Source of the DNA: Actinocorallia sp. API 0066
GTDB lineage: Bacteria > Actinomycetota > Actinomycetes > Streptosporangiales > Streptosporangiaceae
Direction of reading: 5' to 3'
Length of the DNA: 64,000 bases
NCBI RefSeq assembly: GCF_020991275.1
Contig: NZ_JAJLQY010000007.1
Location: 310,001-374,000, forward strand
Shown here: one piece after another, positions 7,964 through 17,167 of the stretch
Layout of the letters: every line of letters begins with the position of its first letter
Numbering within the stretch: position 1 is the first letter of the stretch
Position numbers and translations under genes: made by a program
The notes under the pieces: generated by a model
The model's database searches: none
What the model saw: only the letters and a program-made list of their open reading frames with translations
What the model was told of the DNA's origin: nothing

Positions 7964-8767
7964 ATGGCCGTGCTGCTCCAGCGTGGTCCGGGCCTCCTCG
8001 CCAGACGGGCGCTCGGCCTCCTCGACGAGGCGGGCGAACTGTTCGTCACCCTCCTGGAGGGGCTGCGCCGCACCTGGGACGTCAGGACCTGGTTCGGCGA
8101 GTTCGTCGAGCAGGCGTGGTTCATCGTCCGGGTCACCAGCGTGCCGCTCCTGCTCATCGCGATCCCGCTCGGCGCGACCATCTCGCTCCAGGTCGGCGAC
8201 ATCGCCCGGCAGATCGGCGCGCAGTCCAGCACCGGGGCGCTCGTCGTCGCCGGGATGGTCCGGCAGATCGCGCCGCTCGCCGCCGCGCTGCTCATCTCCG
8301 GCGCGGGAGGCAGCGCCATCACCTCCGACATGGGCGCCCGCCGCATCCGCGACGAGCTGTCCGCGCTCCAGGTGATGGGCATCAACCCCACCCACCGGCT
8401 CGTCACCCCGCGCCTGTGGGCGGCCGCTGTCGTCAGCGTGCTTCTGTGCTCGCTGGTGATCCTCTCCGGGACCGCCGGAGGGTTCTACTTCAACGTCATC
8501 CAGCAGGGCGTCACCGCCGGCGCCTACTTCGACGGGGCGGCCTCGCTCCTCCAGCCGACCGACCTGCTCATCACCCTGTTCAAGGCGTTCGTCTTCGGGC
8601 TCGTCGCCGCCGCCGTCGCCTGCCACATGGGCATGACGTGCGACTACGGGCCCGCCGGGGTCGGCCGGGCCGTCACCCGGGCGACGGTCGCCACGTCGCT
8701 GCTCGTGTTCTTCCTCAACTACGTGCTCGAAACGCTCTACCTCGTCCTCGTCCCACCCAAGATCTAG
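7964..8767 (+). CDS. YrbE/MlaE-family permease, first of mce operon (YrbE-A)
   Basis: An approximately 267-residue integral membrane protein of the MlaE/YrbE family, with about five membrane segments (WFIVRVTSVPLLLIAIPLGA at about 45-65; later ones at about 145, 190 and 240) and the family signature ...ALQVMGINPTHRLVTPRLWA. YrbE-A and YrbE-B form the membrane core of the Mce lipid importer. The ATG at 7964 has AAGGGGG ten bases upstream; an in-frame GTG at 7940 is the alternative. First gene of a nine-gene run to 17084. Confidence 0.93.
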   Translation: MAVLLQRGPGLLARRALGLLDEAGELFVTLLEGLRRTWDVRTWFGEFVEQAWFIVRVTSVPLLLIAIPLGATISLQVGDIARQIGAQSSTGALVVAGMVRQIAPLAAALLISGAGGSAITSDMGARRIRDELSALQVMGINPTHRLVTPRLWAAAVVSVLLCSLVILSGTAGGFYFNVIQQGVTAGAYFDGAASLLQPTDLLITLFKAFVFGLVAAAVACHMGMTCDYGPAGVGRAVTRATVATSLLVFFLNYVLETLYLVLVPPKI

Positions 8768-8779
8768 CGAGGAACCCTC

Positions 8780-9634
8780 TTGGCCGCCATCCTCCCCGGG
8801 CGCAAACTGGGCCAGGCCGTCCAGGATCGGGTGAGCCGGTTGCCCCAGCTCGCCGCGATGCCGATCTTCCTCGGCCGCGTCTGCCACCACCTCGTCGTCG
8901 ACCTCGTCGCCCGGCGCAAGTACGGCAGGACCGTCGTGCGCCACATGAGCGACATGACGATCGGGGTGAACGCCGTCTTCGTCGGCGGCGGCATGGTGTT
9001 CGTCATCTTCGCCATGTCGTTCTTCACCGGCGCGATCGTCGGCGTGCAGGGCTACCCGTCGCTGGAGCGGATCGGTGTCGAGTCCTTCACCGGCCTCATC
9101 TCCAGCTTCACCAACATCCGCGAACTCGGCCCCGTGATCACCGGGATCGCCCTCATCTCCCAGGTCGGCTCCGCCTGCACCGCCGAGATCGGCGCGATGC
9201 GCATCAGCGAGGAGATCGACGCCCTCGAAGTCATGGGCATCAACTCGGTCGCCTATCTGGTGTGCACCAGGATCGCCGCCACCGTCGTCGCGCTGGTGCC
9301 GCTCTACCTGCTCGCGCTGTTCGCGTCGTTCTTCGCCACCCGGTTCATCACCGTGCACTTCTTCGGGATGTCGGCGGGCGTCTACGACTACTACTTCCAC
9401 CTCTACCTGCCGCCGCAGGACGTGTTCTACAGCGTCGTCAAGGTCGTCGTCTTCGCCTTCATCATCATGTTCATCCACTGCTACCGGGGCTACTACGCGG
9501 TCGGCGGGCCGGTCGGGGTGGGCATCGCGGCGGGCCGCGCCATCCGCGAGTCCAGCGTCGCGATCATCCTCGCGAACCTGCTGCTCTCGTACATCTTCTG
9601 GGGACACGGAGGGACGGTGAGCATCACCGGATGA
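8780..9634 (+). CDS. YrbE/MlaE-family permease, second of mce operon (YrbE-B)
   Basis: A 284-residue YrbE/MlaE permease paralogous to the preceding gene, with the same motif (ALEVMGINSVAYLVCTRIAA) and several membrane segments. The start is TTG at 8780: GAGGAA at 8769-8774 gives a five-base spacing and no better start exists. It partners YrbE-A to make the translocation channel. Its TGA overlaps the ATG of the first Mce gene (ATGA), as in other tightly coupled mce operons. Confidence 0.92.
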   Translation: MAAILPGRKLGQAVQDRVSRLPQLAAMPIFLGRVCHHLVVDLVARRKYGRTVVRHMSDMTIGVNAVFVGGGMVFVIFAMSFFTGAIVGVQGYPSLERIGVESFTGLISSFTNIRELGPVITGIALISQVGSACTAEIGAMRISEEIDALEVMGINSVAYLVCTRIAATVVALVPLYLLALFASFFATRFITVHFFGMSAGVYDYYFHLYLPPQDVFYSVVKVVVFAFIIMFIHCYRGYYAVGGPVGVGIAAGRAIRESSVAIILANLLLSYIFWGHGGTVSITG

Positions 9635-10668
9635 GCAGCTCTGACCTCTCACTCTCCCGCGCCTCCCGGCTCAGGTTCGCCGCGATCGGCGGCGGCGTCA
9701 TGGCCGCCGCCGTGCTGGCCGCGGTGACGGCGGCGACCCCCGCCGACCCGCCGTCCCGCGAGTACGTCGCCGTCTTCGACCGCGCCGGGCAGGGCCTGGA
9801 CGACAAGTCGAAGGTCAAGGTGCGCGGCATGCCCGTCGGCGCCGTCCTCGGCGTCTCGCTCGACCCCCGGGGCCGGGCCGTCGTCCGGTTCCGCGTCGAG
9901 AAGTCGGTGCGGCTGCCCGCGTCGGTCTCCGCGTCGGTCGAACCGCTCTCCGTGTTCGGCCCGAAGGACCTCGCCCTCGACCTCGGGCAGGGCGAGGGCG
10001 TCGGGCCCTACCTGCCGGACGGCGCGGCCGTCGCCAGAACGACCGCGCCCGCCGACCTCGCGGACTCCAGCGAGAAGATCACCGCGCTGACCGAGGCGAT
10101 CGACCCCGAGGACCTCGCGACACTCCTGCACACCTTCGCCGCCGCGCTGCGCGGCAACGGAACCAGGCTCAGGGCGACCACCGAGGGCTTCGCGAAGATC
10201 GTGGACACCCTGCACGACGACAGGTCGACCATCGCGCGGACGCTCAGGGACACCGCCGTCGTCACCGACGTCCTCGGCCGGAACGCCGACGCGCTCGGCC
10301 AGATCATCGAGGGCGCCGACGCGCTCGGCGAGGCCCTCACCGCCGACCCCGACGCCTTCGCGACGACCCTCGCGAACACCCGCACCGTCGCGGCCGTCCT
10401 CACCGGCGTCCTCGACAGGCACGGCGGCGACCTCGGCGACCTCGTCGACGCGCTCAGCCGGATCACCCACACCCTCTACCCGAACCAGGACGAACTCGGC
10501 GAGACCGTCGAGGGCCTCAACGAGTTCTTCCGCGGGCTGACGGACATCCTCTACCTGCCAGGACCCAAGGGGACCCGCATGGGCGCGGTCAACATGTACC
10601 TCGGCGGGGGCCCGTGCGAGATCTTCGAAGGCTCCTGCCCGCCCGGCGCGAACGGAGGCCGCCGATGA
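9631..10668 (+). CDS. Mce protein 1 of 6 (MceA position)
   Basis: A 345-residue Mce protein: an N-terminal membrane anchor (about 15-35), one MlaD domain (about 45-120, SREYVAVFDRAGQGLDDKSK...VKVRGMPVGAVLGVSL) and a long helical region that in the family forms the tube guiding lipids across the periplasm. The C-terminus has two cysteines (329 and 336, CEIFEGSC) likely to form a disulfide. At 345 residues it is shorter than mycobacterial MceA proteins, which have a longer tail. ATGA overlap with YrbE-B and with the next gene. Confidence 0.92.
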   Translation: MSSSDLSLSRASRLRFAAIGGGVMAAAVLAAVTAATPADPPSREYVAVFDRAGQGLDDKSKVKVRGMPVGAVLGVSLDPRGRAVVRFRVEKSVRLPASVSASVEPLSVFGPKDLALDLGQGEGVGPYLPDGAAVARTTAPADLADSSEKITALTEAIDPEDLATLLHTFAAALRGNGTRLRATTEGFAKIVDTLHDDRSTIARTLRDTAVVTDVLGRNADALGQIIEGADALGEALTADPDAFATTLANTRTVAAVLTGVLDRHGGDLGDLVDALSRITHTLYPNQDELGETVEGLNEFFRGLTDILYLPGPKGTRMGAVNMYLGGGPCEIFEGSCPPGANGGRR

Positions 10669-11744
10669 CGCGCGGACCCCGGCGCGGCCCGGCACCCGGC
10701 GTGCTGCTGCGGTTCACCGCCTTCGTCGTCGTCGCGGCGCTGCTCACCGGATTCATCTGGGCCCAGATCGCGGGATCGGGGTTCGGCGACCGGTACGAGA
10801 TCAAGGCGTCCTTCGCGGACGTCGGCGGACTCGTCCGTGGCGACCTGGTGAAAGTCGCGGGCGCGCCCGTCGGCAGGGTCAAGACGGTCGAGGTCGTCGC
10901 GGGCCGCGCCCTCGTCACGATGGAGGTCGAACGCGACCTGCGGCTGCCCGCCGACTCCACCGCCGAAGTGCGGTGGCGCAACCTCGTCGGGCAGCGCCTC
11001 GTCTACCTCGTGCCCGGAAACGGCGACGGCCACCTGAAGGACGGCGACACCCTCACCGCCACCAAGGCCGTCGTGGACCTCGGCGAGATCGTCAACTCGC
11101 TCGGCCCGCTCACCGGCGCGCTCGACCCCGACCAGCTCAACAAGATCCTCCAGGCGACCGCGGCGATGCTCGAAGGCAACGGCGAGAACATCAGCCTCAT
11201 GACGACCGGCCTCCAACAGGTCGTCAGCACCCTCGCGCAGCGCAAGGACGCGCTCACGTCCATCCTCGACACCTACTCGACGCTGACCGCCACCGCCGTC
11301 CGGCGCGACGAGCAGATCGCCGGGCTCATCGACGACCTCGTCGCGCTCACCGAGGCGTTCGCCGGCAACAAGGACGTCCTCGCGGCCGCCGCCGTCGAGC
11401 TGGCCCAGGTCAGCGCGGTGCTCGACCAGGTGATCAGCGGAAACCAGCGCGAACTCGACAGGGCCATCGGCAACATCGACACCGTCGTCAGGACGGCGGT
11501 CGGCGACATCGACGCGCTGGAACAGATCCTGCGCGGCCTGCCGGGCGCGTTGCGCACCCTGTTCAGCGCGGTGAGCGGCGGCCACTACCTGCGCATCAAC
11601 CTCGTGTGCCTCGGCCTCAGCCACGGCGAGTGCCCGACGCCGATGCGGCTGCCGGGACCCGGTGGCGGCGGCGGCTCGAAGGAGCTGCTCGAAGGGCAGC
11701 AACGGCTCGTCGATCTTATGGCCCAGCTGACGGGAGGCCGCTGA
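10665..11744 (+). CDS. Mce protein 2 of 6 (MceB position)
   Basis: A 359-residue Mce protein with an N-terminal hydrophobic anchor (LLRFTAFVVVAALLTGFIWA, about 15-34), an MlaD domain (about 40-115, KASFADVGGLVRGDLVKVAG) and helical repeats with hydrophobic heptads. It has a C-terminal cysteine pair (315 and 323, VCLGLSHGEC). The last 35 residues after a Gly run are an extra helix (SKELLEGQQRLVDLMAQLTG). Overlaps both neighbours by four bases and one base. Confidence 0.92.
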   Translation: MTRGPRRGPAPGVLLRFTAFVVVAALLTGFIWAQIAGSGFGDRYEIKASFADVGGLVRGDLVKVAGAPVGRVKTVEVVAGRALVTMEVERDLRLPADSTAEVRWRNLVGQRLVYLVPGNGDGHLKDGDTLTATKAVVDLGEIVNSLGPLTGALDPDQLNKILQATAAMLEGNGENISLMTTGLQQVVSTLAQRKDALTSILDTYSTLTATAVRRDEQIAGLIDDLVALTEAFAGNKDVLAAAAVELAQVSAVLDQVISGNQRELDRAIGNIDTVVRTAVGDIDALEQILRGLPGALRTLFSAVSGGHYLRINLVCLGLSHGECPTPMRLPGPGGGGGSKELLEGQQRLVDLMAQLTGGR

Positions 11745-12820
11745 TGTCCGCACGCGCCAGGATCACCACGGCCGCCACGCGGTTCACGGCGTCCACGCGC
11801 CGGCTGCGGCCGCCGTCGCTGCGCGACGTGAACCGGCGGCTCGTCGCCCTCGTCTCCGTCGGGACGTTCGGCGCGTTCATCGCGTTCGCGTTCCTGTACG
11901 GGCAGCTCGGGCTGTTCCAGGGCGGCTACCACGTCACCGCCGTCTTCGCCGAGACGGGCGGCGTCAAGAAGGGCGACGACGTGCGGCTGGCCGGGGTGCG
12001 GGTCGGCGCGGTCACCGCCGTCACCCCGGACTTCGAGCACGGCTTCGTGCGGATCACCTTCCGGGTGGACTCCGGCATCGACCTCGGCCCGCGGACCCGC
12101 GCCGACGTCCAACTCGCCAACCTCCTCGGCGGCCGGTTCGTCAAGCTCACCGGGCCCGTCCAGGAGCCCTACCTCGCCGACCTGGCCGAGCCACACCGGG
12201 AGATCCCGCGCGAGCGCACCGGGACACCGTTCACCGTCGTGGACGCGCTCAACACGACGACGGGCGGCCTGAGCAGGCTCGACACCGAGTCGATCGGCAG
12301 GATCCTCAAGGAGACCGAGAAGATCAAGACGCCGTCCAAGGAGAACCTGAACAAGCTCCTCACCAACATCACCACACTGAACGCCGCGCTCAACGCGAAG
12401 AGCCCCGAGTTCCGGCAACTCCTCGCCGACTCCGAGAAGCTCACCGGCACGCTCGCCCGCAAGAACGGCGACCTCGTCCGGCTGCTCGAAGCGTCGCGGA
12501 CCCTCATGAAGACGCTCCACGACCACCGGGACGAGCTGGCGTCCACGCTCGGCGACAACGCCGACACCGTCCGGGCCCTCGGCGACGTCGTGGAGAAACG
12601 CGGCAAGGAACTGGACGACCTCCTGCGCCACCTGCACACCCTCACCCAACGGTTGGAGCCCGGCATGGCCGACCTCAACAGCAACCTCGCGCTCCTCGGC
12701 CCGACCTTCGAGGGACTGGCCAACGCGGGGAGCACGGGCAAGGGCCTCGCCGTCATGGCGACCGGGCTCGGCGTCCTCCAGGGCGGCAAGCCGATCCTGC
12801 CGCCCGAGGCACGGCCGTGA
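11744..12820 (+). CDS. Mce protein 3 of 6 (MceC position)
   Basis: A 358-residue Mce protein. A basic N-terminus is followed by a membrane anchor (LVALVSVGTFGAFIAFAFLY, about 29-48), then an MlaD domain (about 58-135, VTAVFAETGGVKKGDDVRLA) and an extended amphipathic helix. Unlike mce proteins 1, 2, 4 and 6 it has no C-terminal cysteine pair. The start overlaps the previous stop as TGATG, and the stop overlaps the next start as GTGA. Confidence 0.92.
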   Translation: MSARARITTAATRFTASTRRLRPPSLRDVNRRLVALVSVGTFGAFIAFAFLYGQLGLFQGGYHVTAVFAETGGVKKGDDVRLAGVRVGAVTAVTPDFEHGFVRITFRVDSGIDLGPRTRADVQLANLLGGRFVKLTGPVQEPYLADLAEPHREIPRERTGTPFTVVDALNTTTGGLSRLDTESIGRILKETEKIKTPSKENLNKLLTNITTLNAALNAKSPEFRQLLADSEKLTGTLARKNGDLVRLLEASRTLMKTLHDHRDELASTLGDNADTVRALGDVVEKRGKELDDLLRHLHTLTQRLEPGMADLNSNLALLGPTFEGLANAGSTGKGLAVMATGLGVLQGGKPILPPEARP

Positions 12821-13830
12821 GGGCCCGGAACGCGGCGCTGGCCGCCGTCCTCCCCCTGCTGCTCACCGCCGGTTGCGCGGCGACGGGCGGCGCGGACACC
12901 CGCCTCACCGTCTACTTCGACCGGGCGACGAGCTTCTACGAGGGGTCGAAGGTCCTCGTCATGGGCGTGGACGTCGGCACCGTCAAAACCGTGCGGATCG
13001 AGGGCGACCGGGTGCGCGTCGAGGCCGTCGTGGACGGTGACGTGCCGCTGCCCGCCGACGTCAGGGCGTCCATCATGCCGATCAACATCGTGGGCGAGCG
13101 CAACCTCGTGCTGTACCCGCCGTACACGCCCGGCAAACCGAAGGCGAAGAACACGCACGTCATCCAGAAGGAGAACACCACGCTCCCGGTCGAGACGGAC
13201 GACGCGCTCGTCGCGTTCTCCGACCTGCTGGAGGCCGTCGACCCCGTGCAGGCCCGCAAGTCCACCGAGCAGACGGCTGCCGCGTTCGAAGGCAACGGCG
13301 CGGCTTTCAACGCCGCGCTCCAGCAGACCGGCGAACTCACCGAGACGCTCGGCGGCCAGACCGACGCGCTGATCGGGCTCGCCGAGAACCTGTCCCAGCT
13401 CGCGGACGTCGTCGAAGGCAAGGAGGACGTGCTCGGCACCATGATCCAGCAGCTCTCGACCGCCACCGAGGCGCTCGCGCGGGAACGCCACGCGATCCGC
13501 GACCTGGTCCGGGGCCTGGTGAAGCTCGTGCGCAGCGGCGACGTCCTGCTGGAGAAGTACGAGGGCACCCTCGCCGACGACATCAGGGTCATCACCCAGG
13601 TGTCGCTCGTGCTCAAGGGCAACAGCGCGGCGCTCGCCCAGCTCGTCGAGTCGCTGCCGGTCGTCGCCCAGGGCCTCCTGACGTCATGGGACCCGAAGAA
13701 GCACGTCGCGAAACTCCAGCTCGCGATCGACCCCTCGCTCCGCCACCTCATGACCCAGCTCGGGCTGCCGGACCGGTGCCTGCTGCCCTCGCCCACCTAC
13801 GCGAACTGCCCGTGGGAGGAAGGACGATGA
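12817..13830 (+). CDS. Mce protein 4 of 6, lipoprotein (MceD position)
   Basis: A 337-residue Mce protein that begins with a lipoprotein signal: MRARNAALAAVLPLLLTAGC, with Cys20 as the acylated residue. This is unusual at the fourth position; in mycobacterial operons only the fifth protein (MceE) is normally a lipoprotein. The MlaD domain follows (RLTVYFDRATSFYEGSKVLV...MGVDVGTVKTVRI). There is a C-terminal Cys pair at 321 and 331 (CLLPSPTYANC). GTG start in a GTGA overlap. Confidence 0.91.
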   Translation: MRARNAALAAVLPLLLTAGCAATGGADTRLTVYFDRATSFYEGSKVLVMGVDVGTVKTVRIEGDRVRVEAVVDGDVPLPADVRASIMPINIVGERNLVLYPPYTPGKPKAKNTHVIQKENTTLPVETDDALVAFSDLLEAVDPVQARKSTEQTAAAFEGNGAAFNAALQQTGELTETLGGQTDALIGLAENLSQLADVVEGKEDVLGTMIQQLSTATEALARERHAIRDLVRGLVKLVRSGDVLLEKYEGTLADDIRVITQVSLVLKGNSAALAQLVESLPVVAQGLLTSWDPKKHVAKLQLAIDPSLRHLMTQLGLPDRCLLPSPTYANCPWEEGR

Positions 13831-14828
13831 GACTCCTCGGCCTTCTCGTCGGCGCCGCCCTCGCCGCCGGATGCGCGCCCGGCACGCTCGGCGCGCCGAC
13901 CGGCGACGTCACGCTCGTCGCCGCCTTCGCCGACGTGCAGAACCTCGTCGCCGGGCACAGCGTGCAGCTCAGCGACATCACGATCGGCAGCGTCGAGCGC
14001 GTCCGCAGGGTCGGCTACCAGGCGGAGGTGCGGTTCTCGATCGAGAACGACTACCGGCTGCCCGCCGGAACCGGCGCCGAGATCGCGCAGACCTCGCTGC
14101 TCGGCGAGAACTACGTGAAACTCCTCCTGCCCGAAGGGTCCGACATGGCGACCGGACCGTTCCTCAAGGACGGCGACCGGATCACCCGCACCAGCGTCGC
14201 CCCCCAGTTCGAACAGGTCGCGGGCAACGCGGGCCGCCTCCTCACCGCGATCAGCGGCGACGACCTCGCCACCGTCGTCAACGAGGCGGCCACCGCGCTC
14301 GACGGCCAGGGGCCGACCCTGAACCGGCTGATCTCCCAGTCGGCGGACCTCGTCGCCGTCTTCGCCGAGCAGCGCGCGGACCTCGGCAAGGCCATCGACC
14401 GGCTCGCCGAACTGGGCGAGACCCTCGCCAAGCACAACAACACCCTCGCGTCCGGCGACATCGCCAGGGCCACCGCGCTCCTGGCACAGAACAAGGGCGA
14501 ACTCCTCGACACGGTCGAGGCGCTCACCGAGACCGCGCGGCGCCTCAACGACAAGGTGTTCGTCGGCAGGGCCGAACGGCTGCGGCTGCTCATCAAGCGG
14601 CTCGACCCGACCCTCGCCACGCTCGGCGAGGGACACCGCGACCTGTCGGCCCTCGTCAAGAGCCTCGCCGGATTCCAGGAGACGTTCCCCAAGTCCATCT
14701 GGGACGGGCAGTTGATCACGTTCGGCGCGATCAGACTCGGCGTCGGCAAGGACGCCGGGGGCGACCACCGGGACGCGCACGAGACGCTGCCGCTGCTCGA
14801 CCAGATCCTCCCGGGAGGCGGGCGATGA
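13827..14828 (+). CDS. Mce protein 5 of 6, lipoprotein (MceE position)
   Basis: A 333-residue Mce lipoprotein (MRLLGLLVGAALAAGC, Cys16 acylated), matching the MceE/LprK position of mycobacterial operons. The MlaD domain covers about residues 30-105 (LVAAFADVQNLVAGHSVQLS...DITIGSVERVR), followed by a helical tube region. No C-terminal cysteine pair. ATGA overlaps at both ends indicate strict co-translation. Confidence 0.92.
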   Translation: MRLLGLLVGAALAAGCAPGTLGAPTGDVTLVAAFADVQNLVAGHSVQLSDITIGSVERVRRVGYQAEVRFSIENDYRLPAGTGAEIAQTSLLGENYVKLLLPEGSDMATGPFLKDGDRITRTSVAPQFEQVAGNAGRLLTAISGDDLATVVNEAATALDGQGPTLNRLISQSADLVAVFAEQRADLGKAIDRLAELGETLAKHNNTLASGDIARATALLAQNKGELLDTVEALTETARRLNDKVFVGRAERLRLLIKRLDPTLATLGEGHRDLSALVKSLAGFQETFPKSIWDGQLITFGAIRLGVGKDAGGDHRDAHETLPLLDQILPGGGR

Positions 14829-16123
14829 ACGGACGGCGCGTCCAGCTGAACGTCGCGGTCTTCGCGACACTGACCGTGGCGCTCACGGCCTGGGCGCTGA
14901 CGAACGTCGTCAGGTTCGACTTCGTCGAGCGCCCCTACACGATCACTGCGGAGTTCAGCGCCTCACCCGGGCTCAACGAAGGCTTCGAGGTCGCCTACCT
15001 CGGCGTCCGCGTCGGCAAGATCAGGTCGCTGCGGCTCGACGCGCCGCGGCACCGGGTCGTCACCGAACTGGCCATCGACCGGGGCGTGCGGATCCCGTCC
15101 GCGCTGACCGCCGCCGCGGGCCGCAAGTCCGCGGTCGGCGAGCCGTACGTGAGCCTCGCGCCCCGCCCCGGCGCCGACCTCGACGACCACATCCGTCCCG
15201 GCGGCGTCATCCCGCAGGAGCACACCTCCGTCCCCATCGCCTACGGCGACCTGTTCGCGCGGCTGGTGGAGGGACTGGAGGAGACGGACCCCGCGTCCAC
15301 CAGGATCCTGCTCCGCGAGATGGCCGAGGGCTTCGAGGGCCGCGCCGACTCCATCCGCCAGATCATCGACGGCGCGGACTCGATCAGCACCGCGTTCGCC
15401 GGACGGACCGAACTGATCGACGGGCTCGTCGCCGACCTGTCCGTGCTCAGCGGCACGCTCGCCCGCAACTCCGGCGCGCTCGGCGACGGCATCGGCCACA
15501 GCGCGGCCCTGCTCGGCCCGCTCGCCGACCTGCGCGCCGAACTCGCCGAACTGCTGGAACGCTCGCCCGGGTTCAGCACCCGGCTCGCCGGACTCACCGT
15601 CAGGACCCAGCCCTACGTCGGCTGCGGGTTCGAGGGGCTCGCGGCGGGCTTCGGCGCGATCGCCACCCCGGAGTCGCTCGCCGGAATCCGGGGGACCCTC
15701 ACCCGGGCGGCGCCGCTCATCGCCGCGCTCAAGGACATCATCCAGGTGTCGCCGGAGGGGTCGAGCATCAACATGAAGGCGGCGATATCGGTGACGGGCA
15801 CGGCGCCGCTACAGTACAAGACGCCGCGTCCGATCCCCTCCGTCCCGGACATCCCCTCCTGTTCCGACGGAGCCGACCCGTTCAAGTCCCAGCCGACCGC
15901 GACGAAGCCCGACCGGAACGGCCAGGGCGCCCCGGCGCCGTCCGCGTCCGCCGCGCCGCCGTCCCCCGGCGTGACGACGACGGCGGTGGCCCGTCCCGCC
16001 GCCGGGAACACGGCGGGCGGACCTCCCGGCTGGCTCGTCTGGCTGCCGCCGGTGCTGGCCTTGGCCGTCCTCGCCCGGGTCGCCGCCCGCTCCCTCCCCG
16101 TCGTCCTCCGCCGTCGCCGCTGA
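14825..16123 (+). CDS. Mce protein 6 of 6 (MceF position) with C-terminal membrane helix
   Basis: A 432-residue Mce protein: N-terminal anchor (about 8-26), MlaD domain (about 38-115), helical region, two C-terminal-half cysteines (YVGC and IPSC), then a Pro/Ala/Thr-rich linker of about 60 residues and a second hydrophobic segment (PGWLVWLPPVLALAVLARVA) ending in a basic tail. MceF proteins often end in a long disordered tail; a terminal membrane helix is less usual and would tether both ends of the tube. This is the last Mce gene, 16 bases before the mas gene. Confidence 0.9.
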   Translation: MNGRRVQLNVAVFATLTVALTAWALTNVVRFDFVERPYTITAEFSASPGLNEGFEVAYLGVRVGKIRSLRLDAPRHRVVTELAIDRGVRIPSALTAAAGRKSAVGEPYVSLAPRPGADLDDHIRPGGVIPQEHTSVPIAYGDLFARLVEGLEETDPASTRILLREMAEGFEGRADSIRQIIDGADSISTAFAGRTELIDGLVADLSVLSGTLARNSGALGDGIGHSAALLGPLADLRAELAELLERSPGFSTRLAGLTVRTQPYVGCGFEGLAAGFGAIATPESLAGIRGTLTRAAPLIAALKDIIQVSPEGSSINMKAAISVTGTAPLQYKTPRPIPSVPDIPSCSDGADPFKSQPTATKPDRNGQGAPAPSASAAPPSPGVTTTAVARPAAGNTAGGPPGWLVWLPPVLALAVLARVAARSLPVVLRRRR

Positions 16124-16139
16124 CCCCGCAGGAGCCCCC

Positions 16140-17084
16140 ATGACCACCCCGAAGAAGCCCGTCCGCCGCGTCCGCGTCATCGAGATCGTCGACGAGGACG
16201 GCACCGACCTGGACGAGGCGACCCTCAACTCCCTCATCGCCGCCGCCGACGCTTCCGCCGACGTCGCGGACGGGTCCGAGGACGGCGACGCCGCGGACGA
16301 GAGGGCTTCCGGCAAGGCGGCCGAGTCCACGGCCCCGGCCGAGGACGCCGCCGATGACGGAGACACTGACACCGTCAAGGGCGGCGCCCGCGAGGCGTCC
16401 GACGAGACGGCCGGGACCGGAGACGACACGTCGGACGAGAAGACGGACCGGGCGGCGCGCGAGCTTGCCAAGGGCGGTTCCACGGGCGGCCGCGCCGGGT
16501 CGGCGGTCCGGGCGGCGGGACGGCTCGTGCCGGGGCTCGTCGCCGCCGTGGTGGTGCTGGCCGTGCTCGCCGTCGTCGGGCTGGTCCAGTGGCGGTCGGC
16601 GGCGGGGGAGGAGGCCGAGCGGCGCGATCTGGTCGCGCGGGTGTCGGCGTTCGGCGACGTCATGGCGACGTTCTCCTACCGGGACGTCGAGTCGGCGCAC
16701 GAGAAGACCCTCGCGTTCCTCACCGGCGACGCCAGGGCCGAACGGGAGAAACTCGACCTGAAGGCGTTCGGCGACCGGCTCGCCGAGCAGAAGGCCGACC
16801 TGAGGTCCAAGTCCTACGCGGTGTACGTCGGCCGGGTAGACGGGAACCTCGCCAGCGCCGTCCTGGTGTTCGACCTGTCCATCGAGGCGCCCGCGCTCAG
16901 CCAGTCCCAGACGATCGGCAAGAGCCACCTCACCCTCGGCCTCATCAAGGTGGACGGCACCTGGATGATCTCGTCCATGACGCCCGCGGGCAGCGAGGAC
17001 AGCGCCGCCTCGTCCGTCCCCGGCGTCGGCACCCCCGCCCCCGCCGACACCCCGACCGCGAAGCCGACCGACAAGAAGGAGTGA
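16140..17084 (+). CDS. Mce-associated membrane protein (Mas)
   Basis: A 314-residue protein with a disordered acidic N-terminus (residues 1-115, Asp/Glu/Ala/Thr-rich), one membrane helix (LVPGLVAAVVVLAVLAVVGL, about 124-143) and an extracellular NTF2-like C-terminal domain (VSAFGDVMATFSYRDVESAH ... TWMISSMTPAGSED), the layout of actinobacterial Mas proteins, which stabilise Mce complexes. It begins 16 bases after mceF and ends the operon. A short Pro/Thr tail closes the protein. Confidence 0.88.
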   Translation: MTTPKKPVRRVRVIEIVDEDGTDLDEATLNSLIAAADASADVADGSEDGDAADERASGKAAESTAPAEDAADDGDTDTVKGGAREASDETAGTGDDTSDEKTDRAARELAKGGSTGGRAGSAVRAAGRLVPGLVAAVVVLAVLAVVGLVQWRSAAGEEAERRDLVARVSAFGDVMATFSYRDVESAHEKTLAFLTGDARAEREKLDLKAFGDRLAEQKADLRSKSYAVYVGRVDGNLASAVLVFDLSIEAPALSQSQTIGKSHLTLGLIKVDGTWMISSMTPAGSEDSAASSVPGVGTPAPADTPTAKPTDKKE

Positions 17085-17167
17085 CGGGGCGTTCGGGCCC
17101 GCCCGGAGGGCCGATATCGGTCGTCCGGGCACTGTCAACCGGGAGTGGCGTGCACGACAATGGGCGG

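Noticed and set aside
7838-9652. A 604-codon minus-strand frame opposite the YrbE genes
   Set aside because: The translation is Asp/Glu/His/Gly-rich low-complexity, typical of antisense frames in high-GC DNA, while the plus strand has clear YrbE permeases.
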